From: Ditylenchus dipsaci
Lineage: Eukaryota > Nematoda > Chromadorea > Rhabditida > Anguinidae
Direction: 5' to 3'
DNA: 64,000 nt
Assembly: GCA_004194705.1 (NCBI GenBank)
Contig: SADC01000250.1
Location: 102,235 to 166,234 of the forward strand
Made by a program: the position numbers and the translations under genes. The notes below the pieces were generated by a model. That model was not told the DNA's origin. It saw only the letters and a list, made by a program, of their open reading frames with translations, and ran no database searches. Every line of letters begins with the position of its first letter. Positions within the stretch are counted from its first letter, which is position 1. Positions 46,201-55,675 of the stretch are shown here, one piece after another.

Positions 46201-49200
46201 TATGCGCCCGTGCAAAACGCTTATCAGCAGCAGCCGTTTGGAATGCAGCCTCTGCAGCAGGAATTGCCTCCGTCAGTTACTGGTGGGGTTTGAGTGTGGA
46301 TTCTTAGTTCTTAATAAAGACTATTTAACTTTTAGGGAATGCCCCTGGTGGTAATCCATTCTCTCGTGGACAGCCTATGGGATTTGCTCGCCCGAACAAC
46401 CCGCGCTATTAGAAAAATTGTGGCTTTTGACGAAATTCCTCGATAAAGTCTGTGGAAATGTTGATTGTCGCTGTGCTCGTTAAATAAAATTGTACTGTTA
46501 ATGTCCATCATGTAGTTGTTTCTTCTTTCCTGCTCGCCCCGAAGGTTAAGCTTTAAAAGTCTGATATTATTTTTGTTTAACAGTTTAAAAACGTTCGTAA
46601 AATTAGAAGTTTCGACTTTGACCTTTGCCTTTACATTTGTTTAGGTCTATTTTAGTACGCCCTAAGACCTCTTTAATAATCAAGCCTCTCGACTTTAAAT
46701 TTGATCCTTTTCCTAGCATTACAATTATTTAGCGAAGTTCTGTAGTGCTTATTCTTGATTTTCACAAGTGTTAACGATTACGTTTCGCCATTCTTAAATC
46801 TTGACAATTTTCCCTAAATTTCATGTGGTTAAAAATGATTGAGCCGGTCTATTTTTGCGATATGCTGCTTCTCTTTTTTATTCGATTTCGCTATCTGACA
46901 ACGTTTAGACGTCGGAAAATATTAGTAGGTTTTTATAAAATTCGTTCATACTCCTTTCTTGTTTGAAGTATACTTAAGAGATCGCCTAAATGCTGTCCTT
47001 TAAGGGACATGCCCACGCTAATTAAAGGTGGTAGTTTTTCCTGACCATTGAACTTCTGTAGGGATTCTTCAACTTGATTTCTAACAAAACCATACCTAAA
47101 ATTGAATTCTAGGACTTGTTTTGTTTGTTTTCGTGGGCAAAAATTCGTGGGGAATACTTTTTTTGGCACGAATTTACTATTTTTGGCGCAAATTTTCGTT
47201 TTGCTTGTTCCTCTCGAAAAATTTCACAAAATTTTCAGGGTTTTAACACCACCAGGTAGCCCTACAATGGGCAACCCGGTCACCACCTCTTATTAGCGTG
47301 GGCAGCCCATTTAAAGGACCATGCTCAAGGTGGTCTGATGGTCCCCGCCAATTCAAAGTCATTGGATTTCTGTACGAATTTTTCAACTTGGTTTCTAACA
47401 AAACAAGGCCTGGAATAATTTTAGGTGTAGTTTTGTTAGACACCAAGGTAAAATTCCGTACCAAAATCCAACGATAAAGAGAAAATTTTGAATTGAAGGG
47501 GGACCACCAGACCGCCGTGAGCTTGGTCCTTTAAATCGAAAGTTATTTTATATCAATTTTTAATTAAAAAATCCAAGTGTCCCCAAATCGAATGTGTCCT
47601 TAAGTTGAGTGTCTTTGAATTAAGACTATTTTTTATAAACTTAAAAAACTAACTGAATCTTGAGAACCAGAAAGACGTTGGCTGTTGGCTTCTGGGGAGT
47701 AGTGCCCACCTGCCGTGTTCCTCTTTGTAAAATGGAGGGAACAGCAGATTGTTGAGTATTTCGAAAACCAGCTGATTGCATGTTGTTATTATGCTGCTGG
47801 TTTGTAGAGGATCGTTGTTGTAAATGCACAGGAGTGCCTAAATGCTCGCCGCTTCTAGGAGATTCGTGTTGTTTGGCTGGCTCCTGACCAGCAGGATATT
47901 GGCTGACTTGCTTGTTTCTAATTGTAGCACCCAGGCTTTGAGATTGTCTTTGAAAAAATTTTGCATTTTGAGCTTCCTCCTCTTCCACCACATCAATTGC
48001 TGAGGTATCAGGGGGAGTCTCTTGTCGAAGGTCGCGTTTGACATATGTGTGCATGTCATTAGCTGCATTATCTCCTCCTCTTCCTCCTCGGCCTAATTGC
48101 TGGTAGACCTTGCGTGGAGAGCCCTGGATTGGCTGTTGTAAGGTTGTAGTGGATGCTGATGGGGTAGCTGGAGTGCCTGCTGCTCCAGTGAGTGGTTGGA
48201 CTCTGCCTGGAGTTGAAACTGAATATGAAATTTTTTTAACTTAAAAGTGTCAATTTTTCAATTCTTTCAAGTTTAATTTTTAAATTTAAATTGACTTATG
48301 ATTTCACTTTAGAGAATACTTTTATTTGTTACAGTCGAACCTGGTTATGATTCATAAGGTATAGCAACAACTCGCTACAACAAATGACTCGCTACAACGA
48401 CTCGCTACACATGCGACTCGCTACAACGACTCGCTACAGCAATTTTTTTAAATGTCTTATATTTTATCAAAACAATTTATTTTTTTATACTTAGGCGTAA
48501 CCTTAGGTACAGGGTGAGCCAGCGAATGTTAGGACGGACTTAAATGTGTGGGTTTTGAAACATAAATTCTGTCCCTTTTCGATAAGTAAGTAAGCGGTAG
48601 GTAAATTTATTTATGGCGAATTCATCTAGGATAGATTTATAAATTGAAAAGATGCTCCAAATAGATTCTAATAAATCTTTTTTCACCCCAATCCATTGCA
48701 ATGTGGAGTGTGCTGGTCTTTGGCCGCGAAGCGGCCAAATACCCTTGGTATTGTCGTCGCAAAAGGTGTGAAATAGGTGACAAGTGACAAAAGTTAGCTT
48801 AAAGAAAAATACTCTTTGAAGGGGGGAGGTGGTAGTGCACTTGGGCTGCTGTGCTAACTTACTGGATACCTAGGTACGACTAACTGAATGCTATCTTTTA
48901 CTGGGTATCTCAACCTGAGTTTTACAATTCAAGTATATCACTTAGACTCATGTGTACCACCAAATGAATACTGTCACCCGGTAGGTAACTAGCTCACAAA
49001 AAATACCGAACAATTTTTGAAATTTGCCAATTTTTTGGAACTTAGGCATATTTTTAGACGCAGGGTAGGCCACCGCCACCGCAGGCCATCATAAGGGCTT
49101 GAATGTGTAGTTTGTATAATGAAAAACAAGGTAAGAAAAAAACCCAAAATTTCTGTAGCGAGTCGTTGTAGCGAGTTGAATGTGTAGCGAGTCGTTGTAG

Positions 49201-52200
49201 CGAGTCGCATGTGTAGCGAGTCGTTGTAGCGAGTCGCATGTGTAGCGAGTCGTTGTAGCGAGTCATTTGTTGTAGCGAGTCGTACGTCAGTCGATTCATA
49301 ACTTATGAAAGCACTTTGATAAAAAGCTCCTCCGATTTAAGAGCACTTTTGGCCGGTCCCGAGAGGTGCTCTTAGATCCAGGTTCGACTAAATGCATTTT
49401 TAATGAAACTAGGACAGCTTGTCTCTACGCGAACTGTTCTTCTAGTCTTATTTGTATAAAATACAATTTTTCATCTAAGCTACCACAGTATATGAAATAT
49501 CCTCAAGAGTTTCAATTACTTAACGAAATCTTCTAAAATAATCAAAACGGAGCTACTTTTTTGTCTTATTTATCCGCTTGCCGAAACCTAGCCTCAAAAA
49601 AACTTACTTCTATTTCTGGAAATAGGTTTGAACCCTTTTGATGGAATGAAGAAAGGAGCTGGAGCATTGTCGTTGGCAGCGCGACTTGGATCATTCATCA
49701 CGGCTGCAGTGGTGGAAGGGTTGAGGTTGGTGATGGGTGAAGGGCCAATGCCTCTATGGCCCTGTGGGGTTAAAGTAGTATATCGAGTTGTGGATGCTGT
49801 AGCATAACCAGCACCATCTGCAGCGGGTCGACTGGCTCTCAAAGTAGGTGGACCCTGTCCATAGTCACTCGCTGTGCTAGAACACGTCTTTGTTTAGTTA
49901 ACCAGACCATTCAAGCGATTTTTCTAAATTTTTACAAACCTTGGACGAACAACACGTCTGGGATTGAAAACAGCTGGGAGTTGGCCTCCCACAATGCTCA
50001 CTTGACGAGTGCCTGGGTGTAGGTTGGTCACAGAGGGCGAGTAGCCATCTTAAAATGGTCGATTTGGTTGCAATCACTAGCTATAAAAGTAAACAGTACC
50101 AGATCCACGAATAGTACGGACCACGTTCTGGCCTCCAAATTGGCGACTACTGGTCACCACTCCAGGATGATGGTGGTTCGTACTGATAACTGTGGGATGG
50201 AAGCCGTGTTGCATGCGCATTTGCTCCACTGACGATGAACTTACAGAGTCTCGTCCACGAACACGTCTAAAATTGTATGTTTACTATAGAGTAATAAGAT
50301 TTCGGTATCTGACAAAGATCAGCTTGGGAGACCAAGGCATCCATAAATAACACTTTTATGGTTAATCCCTAGGATGGATATTGCGATGTTTCTCGTGTTT
50401 AGTCAATAAAACGTGAAGAACAATGCGATTCGGGTTCACTTGTAAGTTATTGAAAACAATTTTTTTGAAATAAAATGTCGAAAATTGCAATTTTTAAATT
50501 TTGCCATTACTTTCTGCGGTTTGAGTTATGGTTATTCTTTAAAGGGGCATACCAGCGCGTTACACGGGCAATTTCAAATTTGGATAAAACCGAAATATGC
50601 CACGTTCTGGAGAAAAAGTGCCACGTTTTTGTGAAAAAGTGCCACGTTTTTTCGATTCTAGTCAACAAGGCGAAAAAGTGCCACATTTTAGTGAAAAAGT
50701 GCCACGTTTTTTTTCAATTTGCCTAGTTTTGCACAGATATGCCTGATTTTATTGGTCGCTTTGTTTCCAAGGACATATCAATAGCAAGCTAATGGTAATC
50801 TTCAAAATTTCAGGTGTAAATCATTGATTTATCTAAAAAACCTTATTGTCAGAAAACGTGGCAGATTTTCACAAAAACGTGGCACTTTTTCTCCAAAACG
50901 TGGCACATTTTCCCAAAACGTGGCACTTTTTCACTAAAACGTGGCACTTTTTCGCCTTCTTGACTAAAATCGAAAAAACGTGGCACTTTTTCACAAAAAC
51001 GTGGCACTTTTTCTCCAGAACATGGCATTTTTACGTATCGTCCTTTCAAATTTTCAAAGGGCGGGGACCAGGCGTATTTAAACAAGAATTATTTATAAAT
51101 ACAAATTTGTCATTTTATATAAAAAGCTGTGCATCATGTTGGAACCGAACCCGTCCATGTTTGGACAACATCAACACGTTACCACTGAACCACCCATGTC
51201 ATTAGGCTAACACTGTGCTTTTTATATCTTATTGCTCTTTACAGAATAACAAATTTGCATTTAAAAATAATTCTGGTTTGAATATGGCTGGTCCCCGCCT
51301 TTTGCAAATTTGAAATTGACCGTGTAACGCGCTGGTATGCCCCTTTAAATAAAGGATGGTACTTTTCTCTCACCGCAAAACACTTGAAAATCACCGCAAA
51401 ATATTTTTTCTCACCGCAATTTGATCTTCTCGCAAAATTCTCTTGTACCCCCGCAATTAGATTTTCCCGCAAAATACTTTTTTCTCACCGCAAAAATATT
51501 CTTTTATGCGAGAAAAAAAATTCTCACCGCAAATATATTCTTTTGTCACCACAAAATTTTTTAGTCAGAAAATAACTTGGATCGCTTAGAAGCCCACTCC
51601 AGAGTGGCCAGAAGCACCTGGAAGTTGGTTTTTGGGGTTTACTAGAGGAGGGTGAACTTTTTTGCGAAAATTTGATTGCGCGCATCAGAAATCTACTATG
51701 ATTGGCTCAATCCACAAAAGGATCGAACCGTGAACTATTATCAACCACCTTAAACCACCCTAAACTGCTCCAAACCAGAATTTAAGTATTCTGACAAGTG
51801 TTCCAAGTGATTTAAAGCTGTTAAGGGTGGGATTCTGAGCGATTGAGCTGATTAAAGTAGGATTCTGATGCGGGCAATCGAATTTTTACAAAAGGTTTAC
51901 CCCTATAGCAAAACCCCCGAAAAATCAACTTTCAGGTGCTTCTGACCGATTCTGGGGTGGGATTCTGAGTGGTCCAAGTTATTTTCTGACTACAAAAGCT
52001 TTATTTTCCGCGAAATTTTGGCTAGAAATTCAAAATGCTACAAGAAAAAGTTTTTACGTTGAGAAAAAAAATTTTGCGGTGCATTGGCAATATATCTGCG
52101 GTGAGAAAAAAAAATATTTTGCATAAATGAACCTCAAGCCAATTTAAAACGCATTTTAGTTAGCACACATTTAGTGAAATCATATTTTGTAGAAAAAATA

Positions 52201-55001
52201 TCGAAATTGACGTTAGCTTTTTACAAACAACATACCTATACTCAATGGGAGCCATTCTGCCAGACCGTTCTACATTGTTATAGTGTTCTGGCTCATCTCC
52301 TGCAACACTATTTTATCAGCTGCTGAATAAAAAAACCATCAACTCTTACCAATATAAGAAGCAAGTCCTTCAATAATGGGAAATGATTCATTGTTATCCC
52401 TGGAAGAGTTGGTTCGCACTGCTGACCTACCCATATCGTAGTTGTGGTCCTAAATTTGTTTCATAAATAAGTTTTACAAAAATTACAAACTTGTAATTGG
52501 GATACAAAATATACGAAATATATAAGTTTTTTGTAGGGTTAATTTTCGGTTTCGCCGGCGCAGATTTTCAGCGAATTAACCAAACTTGAACGATTATTCG
52601 AGTAGTTTCGCAGTGTGTTTGCCAAATTCGGTTTTGTCGGCAAAACTGCCAACCCTAGGTTTTGTCACTTTCTTTGCCATTTTTGTGGAACATCGATTTT
52701 TGTATGCAATAACAAGTATGTTAAGCTGACCCTTGTCTGCAACTTTGCCACCTAATTTATAATTGATAGAATAAAAAATCAGGTAAAAGTAGTAAAGAAA
52801 GGGGTGCAGGATCAAAATACCCAAAGACAAAATACCCAATTACAAAATACCCAAGGACAAAATACCCAAAATACAAAATACCCAATGGTCAAAATACCCA
52901 AAGACAAAATGCCCAAATACCTAAAATACCCAAGAGTGGTTTTTTAGTAGACTTTTGACGTCCTATTAATATGATAATAGCAGATGGTGCATATTATCTC
53001 TATATAGTATTTGGGTTAGCTTTCTTTTAAGCACAGACACGTATAATTGAAGTTGCTTCTAAAAAAATTTTTCCTTGCCCTCCAAACTAGAGATGGTGGA
53101 TTTTAGCCTGGATTTGAGGTGGCATTTTGTGTTCAAGCCCAATTTTTGCTATGTTTAGTTAACTCATGTTCGTTATTTCACCGGAACCCTCAAGTTCAAC
53201 ATCTTAGCTTTCTTTTAAGCACAGACACGTATAATTGAAGTTGCTTCTAAAAAAAATTTTCCTTGCCCTCCAAATTGGTGATGGTCGATTTTGGCCTGGA
53301 TTTAAGGTGGATTTTCGGGTTTAAACCCACTTTTTGGCCAGTTTTTGCCAATTAATGTCAGATATCTCTGCGGAACCTTCAAGTAAAACATCTTGGCATC
53401 CTTTTAAACACTAACACGTATAATCAAAGTTGCTTCTAAAAAAATTTTTCCTTGCCCTCCAAATCGGAGATGGTGGATTTCAAGGGTAGGCGAGGATAAG
53501 CGAGGATAAGCGAGGATAAGCGAGGGTAGGCGAGGATAGGCGAGGATGGGCAAGGGTAGGCGAGGATGGGCAAGGGTAGGCGAGGATAGGCGAGGATGGG
53601 CAAGAGCAGGTGAGAATGGGCGAGGATGGGCGAGGGTAAGCGAGGAGAGGCGAGGATGGGCAAGGGTAGGCGAGGATGGGCGAGGGTAGGCGAGGATAGG
53701 CGAGGGTAGGGAAGGATGGGCAAGGGTAGGCGAGGATAGGCGAGGATGGGCAAGAGCAGGTGAGAATGGGCGAGGGTAGGCGAGGAGAGGCGAGGATGGG
53801 CAAGGGTAGACGAGGATAGGCGAGAATGGGCATGAGCAGGTGAGAATGGGCGAGGGTAGGCGAGGTAGAGTAGCTTAGTCAACAGGTAGGGTGGATGATC
53901 TACCCTAACCATTAACGCACTCGAAAGATAAATCTACCCGAACTACTAATGTACATGAACAACTAATGTTCCCGAACAACATAGGCGCCGATAGGCGCCT
54001 GCAGACCCTAGTGATAATAATATTATGATAATAGCGTTTAGTGAACATTATCTGCACAATATGTATATTGGGTATTTTGACCATTGGGTATTTTGTACTT
54101 TGGGTATTTTGTCCTTGGGTATTTTGTCTTTGGTATTATGATCCTGCACCAAGAAAGGTTCAAATTTTTGTTACTGAATCGGCACTGAATTGTTATAGAA
54201 TCGATTCTTATGAGTTATCGGCACCTTATCATAGACTGGCATTTTTAATGGTTCTAATCGGTTATACAAATCATCTTATCATGAAAGTGATCATGGTGAG
54301 GGTGGTTAAGGTAATCTGTTGACCATGACCACCTCAATTACCACAATGATTTGACCACAGAATTTGAAGAACTTATGAAGAGTGAGGTCCCGATAACCCA
54401 TAAGAGCCCAAATTTTTTATTACTATTGTAACCCACTCAAAATTTTGTAATTTTCGCAAACCATGATAATAAATCAAACCTGGTAAGGCAATGAAACCAT
54501 ATGTTCTTCTGTTTCTGGTGGAGCACCACTGGATTGCCCTAATTGAGGAGTAGGTACTGCTGCTGCATCCTCACCATCCTCATCTTCATCAATCACTACA
54601 GAAACAGTGGGATGTTCGCCCTCGTCATCGGAGTTATGGTGTTGTGTTGGCACAACTGACTCTTCTTCACTAACCCCATTGTTTCCAGAAGTAGAGGTGA
54701 TGGCTGCCTCCTGCGCTGCTGGCACTAAAAAATAAATTCTATAAATTTCCAGCATCTATGCCACAATTTTTACATAAAAGCGTGCTAATAAAACATACAC
54801 TTGAGAATCCGGAATTTATTTTGATGATTCAAATAAATTGTACTTTAAAAAAATATGATTGAAATCCTGAAAAAACTTGCCTTCATTGTCTGCGGCAGCA
54901 GCACTGTTGTTGGTGGCTTGAGAAGATGGAGGATCCAACAAAGTAGTTGACTCGTTTACCTCAACCGGCTGCTGTTGTCCATCCTGAGTTTCACTAGTCA
55001 T
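34235..55001 (-). CDS. KMT2E/SETD5-like (UpSET, SET-9/SET-26) PHD and SET protein
   Basis: About 22 exons join in phase: 55001-54881, 54724-54480, 52449-52350, 52299-52236, 50266-50100, 50048-49940, 49876-49608, 48218-47710, 43405-43337, 43285-42830, 42782-42701, 40403-40122, 40073-39821, 38925-38538, 38463-38258, 38215-38032, 37736-37659, 37307-36456, 36041-35774, 35721-35624, 35327-35147, 35095-34235. That is about 1,950 residues. An AT-hook-like RPRGRPRG (about 550) precedes Gln-rich parts. The PHD finger (about 890-935) has CFC, CDRC, WQHGVC and CYFCELC. The SET domain (about 1045-1195) reads VEGLVAT, VIEYSG, RRSCKPN, TIPFDYDY, then CAC. As in KMT2E/SETD5, RRSC replaces the catalytic NHSC, so methyltransferase activity is unlikely; the family reads H3K4me3 and sits in repressive complexes. 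The tail is basic, then proline-rich. The first donor is probably GC. The last exon needs a frame change near 34800. The join across 47709-43406 is inferred. Confidence 0.85.
36110..36240. repeat. Intronic fragment of a hAT-like repeat
   Basis: TTTACGTCAAAATCTTTTTT and GCAATAAGCATTGAATAAAA match 33600-33680 and 40860-40920. It lies in the intron between exons 36456 and 36041 of the KMT2E-like gene. Termini are missing. Confidence 0.6.
39301..39595 (+). repeat. Diverged 20-bp tandem repeat in the PHD-splitting intron
   Basis: About 15 units follow one another at exactly 20 bp, with one 15-base unit at 39421. Examples are GTACCTTATCTGCCTAGAGT, GTACCTTAACTGCTTAGAAG, GTACCCAAACTGCCTGGAGG and GTACCTGTGCCGCTAGGAGA. 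The units are strongly diverged but keep length, with a consensus near GTACCCTAACTGCCTGGAGG. It lies in the 895-nt intron that separates the two halves of the PHD finger. Confidence 0.8.
40789..41008. mobile_element. hAT-like MITE (GGGATGGGAA ends)
   Basis: Ends AAGGATGGGAATCGTACTTT and TTTTCTTTCCCATCCCTG are imperfect inverted repeats of the CAGGGATGGGAA type common in hAT elements. Related fragments lie at 33548 and 36110. It lies in the intron 42700-40404 of the KMT2E-like gene, six bases from the pogo-like element. Confidence 0.65.
41014..41756 (+). mobile_element. Complete pogo/Tigger-like element, copy B
   Basis: Ends TACCGTATTCTCTCTAATAG and CTATTAGAGAGAATACGGTA are perfect over about 25 bp, with TA on both sides. 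The unit AATAGAACCACACTCTCT repeats near both ends. The 743-bp interior matches copy A and carries the same transposase C-terminus on the plus strand. It lies in an intron of the KMT2E-like gene on the opposite strand. Confidence 0.9.
41104..41393 (+). pseudogene. C-terminal fragment of pogo/Tigger-type transposase, copy B
   Basis: The plus frame reads IVEAWENLSKELIIESFETC, then GVFNATDGCEDNAIHCFKKV, and ends at a stop after MSLGTCSGLG. It is collinear with the fragment at 300-584 (minus). Differences such as ESCGVPNAND versus ETCGVFNATD are substitutions without frameshift. The catalytic DDE core is missing, so this is the tail of a transposase retained in a deletion derivative. A trans-acting full-length relative would have to mobilise it. 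There is no reason to link it to the surrounding host gene. Confidence 0.6.
41850..42463. mobile_element. hAT-like foldback with AGTTAC arrays, exact 8-bp TSD
   Basis: GTTGCAAC at 41842-41849 and 42464-42471 is exact. The ends CAGGGATGAGCTTTTGTAAC and AAAAGCTCATCCCTG are inverted, and 'TGTAACTATTT' is repeated five or more times in each arm, inverted on the right. A smaller palindrome (CAGTCAGATGGGCT and its inverse) sits in the middle. Lies in an intron of the KMT2E-like gene. Confidence 0.95.
43460..44121. mobile_element. TTAA-flanked element, split by an 8-bp-TSD element
   Basis: TTAA (43456-43459) precedes AGGGGCATGGTCACCTG, and GGTAACCATGCCCCT precedes TTAA (44122-44125). The inner arms CTTCTGTACAGATTTTTCAG with TTTCTAACAAAAC mark it as the same family as 47315-47530 and 55676-55910. 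The insertion at 43581-44001 divides it. Confidence 0.9.
43581..44001. mobile_element. Nested element with AGTAGTCC arrays, exact 8-bp TSD
   Basis: TTTAATTT at 43573-43580 and 44002-44009 is exact. The ends GGGTTAATTGCACTTTAGTA and TACTAAAGTGCAATAGTACC pair. The left arm holds seven or so tandem units of AGTAGTCCAAAAATATTT and variants. An FB fragment (43790-43965, with TCTAAGGTAAGTGAGTGCGC) lies inside, giving three nesting levels. Confidence 0.9.
44345..44740. mobile_element. Palindromic MITE (GTATACCCCCAGCACTC ends)
   Basis: TTCTGGTATACCCCCAGCAC is mirrored by GTGCTGGGGGTGTACCAGAA. The inner arms AGCTGAGGATGTTAGCTACA and TGTAGCTAACATCCTCAGCT also pair. Lies in the large intron of the KMT2E-like gene, upstream of the TFG-like gene. 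Confidence 0.75.
44935..45160. repeat. Palindrome with GTAGCGAATA and TACCCTTTACCCCC units
   Basis: TAGCAAATTTGGGGGTACGG on the left pairs with CCGTACCCCAAATTCGCTAT on the right, and both arms contain ACCCTCTACCCTTTACCCCC-type runs. GGTAGCGAATA is repeated four times between. Target duplication not resolved. Confidence 0.65.
45491..46412 (+). CDS. TFG-like PB1 protein, nested in a KMT2E-like intron
   Basis: Four exons, 45491-45677, 45727-45887, 45931-46282 and 46336-46412, give 258 residues; introns are 49, 43 and 53 nt. Residues about 10-95 form a PB1 domain: LKAKCGSEIKKLQLYQGQNW with its basic cluster, then YRDTDGDWVTVADDEDLGIA, the OPCA-type acidic motif. The rest is Pro/Gln/Tyr-rich (QQLQQSYQPPQAPPSTPSGY) and ends NPFSRGQPMGFARPNNPRY, close to the end of known TFG proteins. 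TFG oligomerises through PB1 and organises COPII carriers at ER exit sites. The usual coiled coil after PB1 is missing here, and the protein is shorter than the roughly 400-residue vertebrate form. AATAAA at 46483 is a likely polyadenylation signal. The start is the first in-frame ATG of the exon. The third donor was chosen as ACTG|GTGGGG because only that phase yields the family-like tail. Confidence 0.9.
46483..46488 (+). terminator. Polyadenylation signal of the TFG-like gene
   Basis: AATAAA 71 bases after the TFG-like stop codon, followed by a T/G-rich stretch (TTGTACTGTTAATG). Position and sequence are typical. Confidence 0.7.
46500..47000. other. Intronic spacer, nothing recognised
   Basis: A non-repetitive, stop-rich stretch between the TFG-like 3' end and the TTAA elements. 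It lies inside the large intron of the opposite-strand gene. Confidence 0.4.
47003..47310. mobile_element. TTAA-type element, diverged
   Basis: TTAA at 46999 precedes GGGACATGCCCACGCTAATT, and TTATTAGCGTGGGCAGCCCA ends at the TTAA at 47311. The family core ACTTCTGTAGGGATTCTTCA is present in one arm. It shares its right TTAA with the next element, so the two are immediate neighbours. Confidence 0.7.
47315..47530. mobile_element. TTAA-flanked MITE, 216 bp
   Basis: TTAA (47311-47314), AGGACCATGCTCAAGGTGGT, then ACCGCCGTGAGCTTGGTCCT and TTAA (47531-47534). The inner core TTTCTAACAAAACAAGGCCT and its inverse are the same as in 55676-55910. Confidence 0.9.
48330..49390. mobile_element. TA-type element (CAGT family), interrupted
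   Basis: TACAGTCGAACCTGG on the left and CCAGGTTCGACTA on the right are inverted termini; the last bases of the right end are worn. GGCCGGTCCCGAGAGG near the right end is a motif also seen at 22135 and 17130. The insertion 48358-49293 makes up most of its length. Confidence 0.7.
48358..49293. mobile_element. Foldback with GTAGCGAGTCG arrays, exact 8-bp TSD
   Basis: ATTCATAA at 48350-48357 and 49294-49301 is exact. ACTCGCTACAACGACTCGCT units occupy the left 80 bases, and about ten inverted TGTAGCGAGTCG units occupy 49150-49290. The centre (TTGGCCGCGAAGCGGCCAA, CATTGCAATGTGGAGTGTGC) is shared with 11766-12024. An additional CAGGGTGAGCC-type MITE (about 48509-49068) appears inside. Confidence 0.85.
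50543..51344. mobile_element. TTAA-flanked element with GTGCCACGTTTTT arrays
   Basis: TTAA (50539-50542) precedes AGGGGCATACCAGCGCGTTA, and TAACGCGCTGGTATGCCCCT precedes TTAA (51345-51348). The arms carry five to eight copies each of AAAAAGTGCCACGTTTTT, inverted on the right. A tRNA-like stretch lies between the right array and the right end. Lies in an intron of the KMT2E-like gene. Confidence 0.9.
51125..51205 (-). repeat. tRNA-like sequence inside the TTAA element
   Basis: On the minus strand GGGTGGTTCAGTGGTAACGT is a good box A, and ACGGGTTCGGTTCCAACATG a good box B with T-arm. The acceptor stem is not closed, so this is probably a tRNA-derived promoter remnant rather than a gene. TTTTTATA follows. 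Confidence 0.5.
51368..52115. mobile_element. Element with CTCACCGCAAAATATT arrays
   Basis: CTCACCGCAAAA-type units occur six to seven times at 51369-51560 and inverted (TTTTGCGGTG, GCGGTGAGAAAAAAA) at 52070-52110. The inner section, 51600-51990, has CACTCCAGAGTGGCC and a diverged inverse. Exact ends and target duplication were not resolved. Confidence 0.65.
52803..54150. mobile_element. Foldback with ACAAAATACCCAA arrays, exact 8-bp TSD
   Basis: AAGAAAGG at 52795-52802 and 54151-54158 is exact. The ends GGTGCAGGATCAAAATACCC and TGGTATTATGATCCTGCACC pair. The left array has eight or so units of ACAAAATACCCAA, the right about five inverted units. A second copy of the minisatellite element (53006-54011) lies inside. 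Confidence 0.9.
53006..54011 (-). mobile_element. Minisatellite-bearing element, copy 2 (inverted)
   Basis: Starts AGTATTTGGGTTAGCTTTCT and ends GGCGCCTGCAGACCCTAG, the inverse of copy 1 at 26778-28010. The three roughly 180-bp units and a shorter minisatellite (GGCGAGGATA, 53480-53870) are retained. I found no clear target duplication, unlike copy 1. Confidence 0.8.
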
Positions 55002-55670
55002 TTTGACGATTGATGGATGTTGGTCGGATCGATAAAATAATTCAGTTGCTAGATGAAAAGAAATTCACTGCTGATGCTTTTCCATTCAGCTTTGGAGTCT
55101 GCAAAAAAGGTTCTATCATTCCATATAGATAAGATCATTAGATAACTGTCACACGATGTGAATAAAGTCAACTTATTCAAAAAGGATTAACTGTAAAAAG
55201 TTGCCGGAGGATAAGTAAAAAATCGAAGCCGTCGAAATGGCGAAAAAGAGCTTGGACAGCTTCCAAAATTGGGCGATGGAGAGGCTATAGAAAACAGGCA
55301 AGATGTTCAAAAGATAATCAGCCGGTCCACACAGCGTTCCTCTTGCACTTTGGGCTACTGTATTATTTGAATTTGAATCGGAATATTTTTGGTTTAGTTT
55401 AAGGCAATGCAGTTGTTGTTTAAAGATCACAAAAAGTAAAGGTTAATCCAGCGAAATTTTGAATGACATTTGCGTGATTATTTTTTGAACAAAACAGGAT
55501 GAAATAGATTGGAAATAAGCGAAATAATTGATTGCAAAGACAAGAGGTGATGCTCATCAACACAAGCAAAGTTTCTGTATTGCAGGGTTTTGAACGGAAC
55601 GCAATTATTTGTCTTCAACGGAAATACTTTTAAAGGCGCCTTTTTTGAGCACTGTTTAGTTGCTAACTAA
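55002..55670. promoter_or_regulatory. Upstream region of the KMT2E-like gene
   Basis: Sequence before the start codon at 55001 on the minus strand. An open minus-strand frame at 55430-55173 is not flanked by convincing splice sites. No core promoter motif stands out. Confidence 0.3.
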
Positions 55671-55675
55671 ATTAA

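Noticed and set aside
45910..46215. Minus-strand Arg/Leu-rich frame
   Set aside because: Antisense shadow of the Pro/Gln-rich third exon of the TFG-like gene.
50590..51030. Regularly spaced direct repeats resembling a CRISPR array
   Set aside because: The repeats are short, spacing is irregular, they occur inverted on the other side of the element, and the genome is eukaryotic. They are subterminal arrays of a TTAA element.
55173..55430. Minus-strand frame as an extra first exon of the KMT2E-like gene
   Set aside because: It has no convincing donor leading to 55001, and MTSETQDGQQQP already gives a good start.
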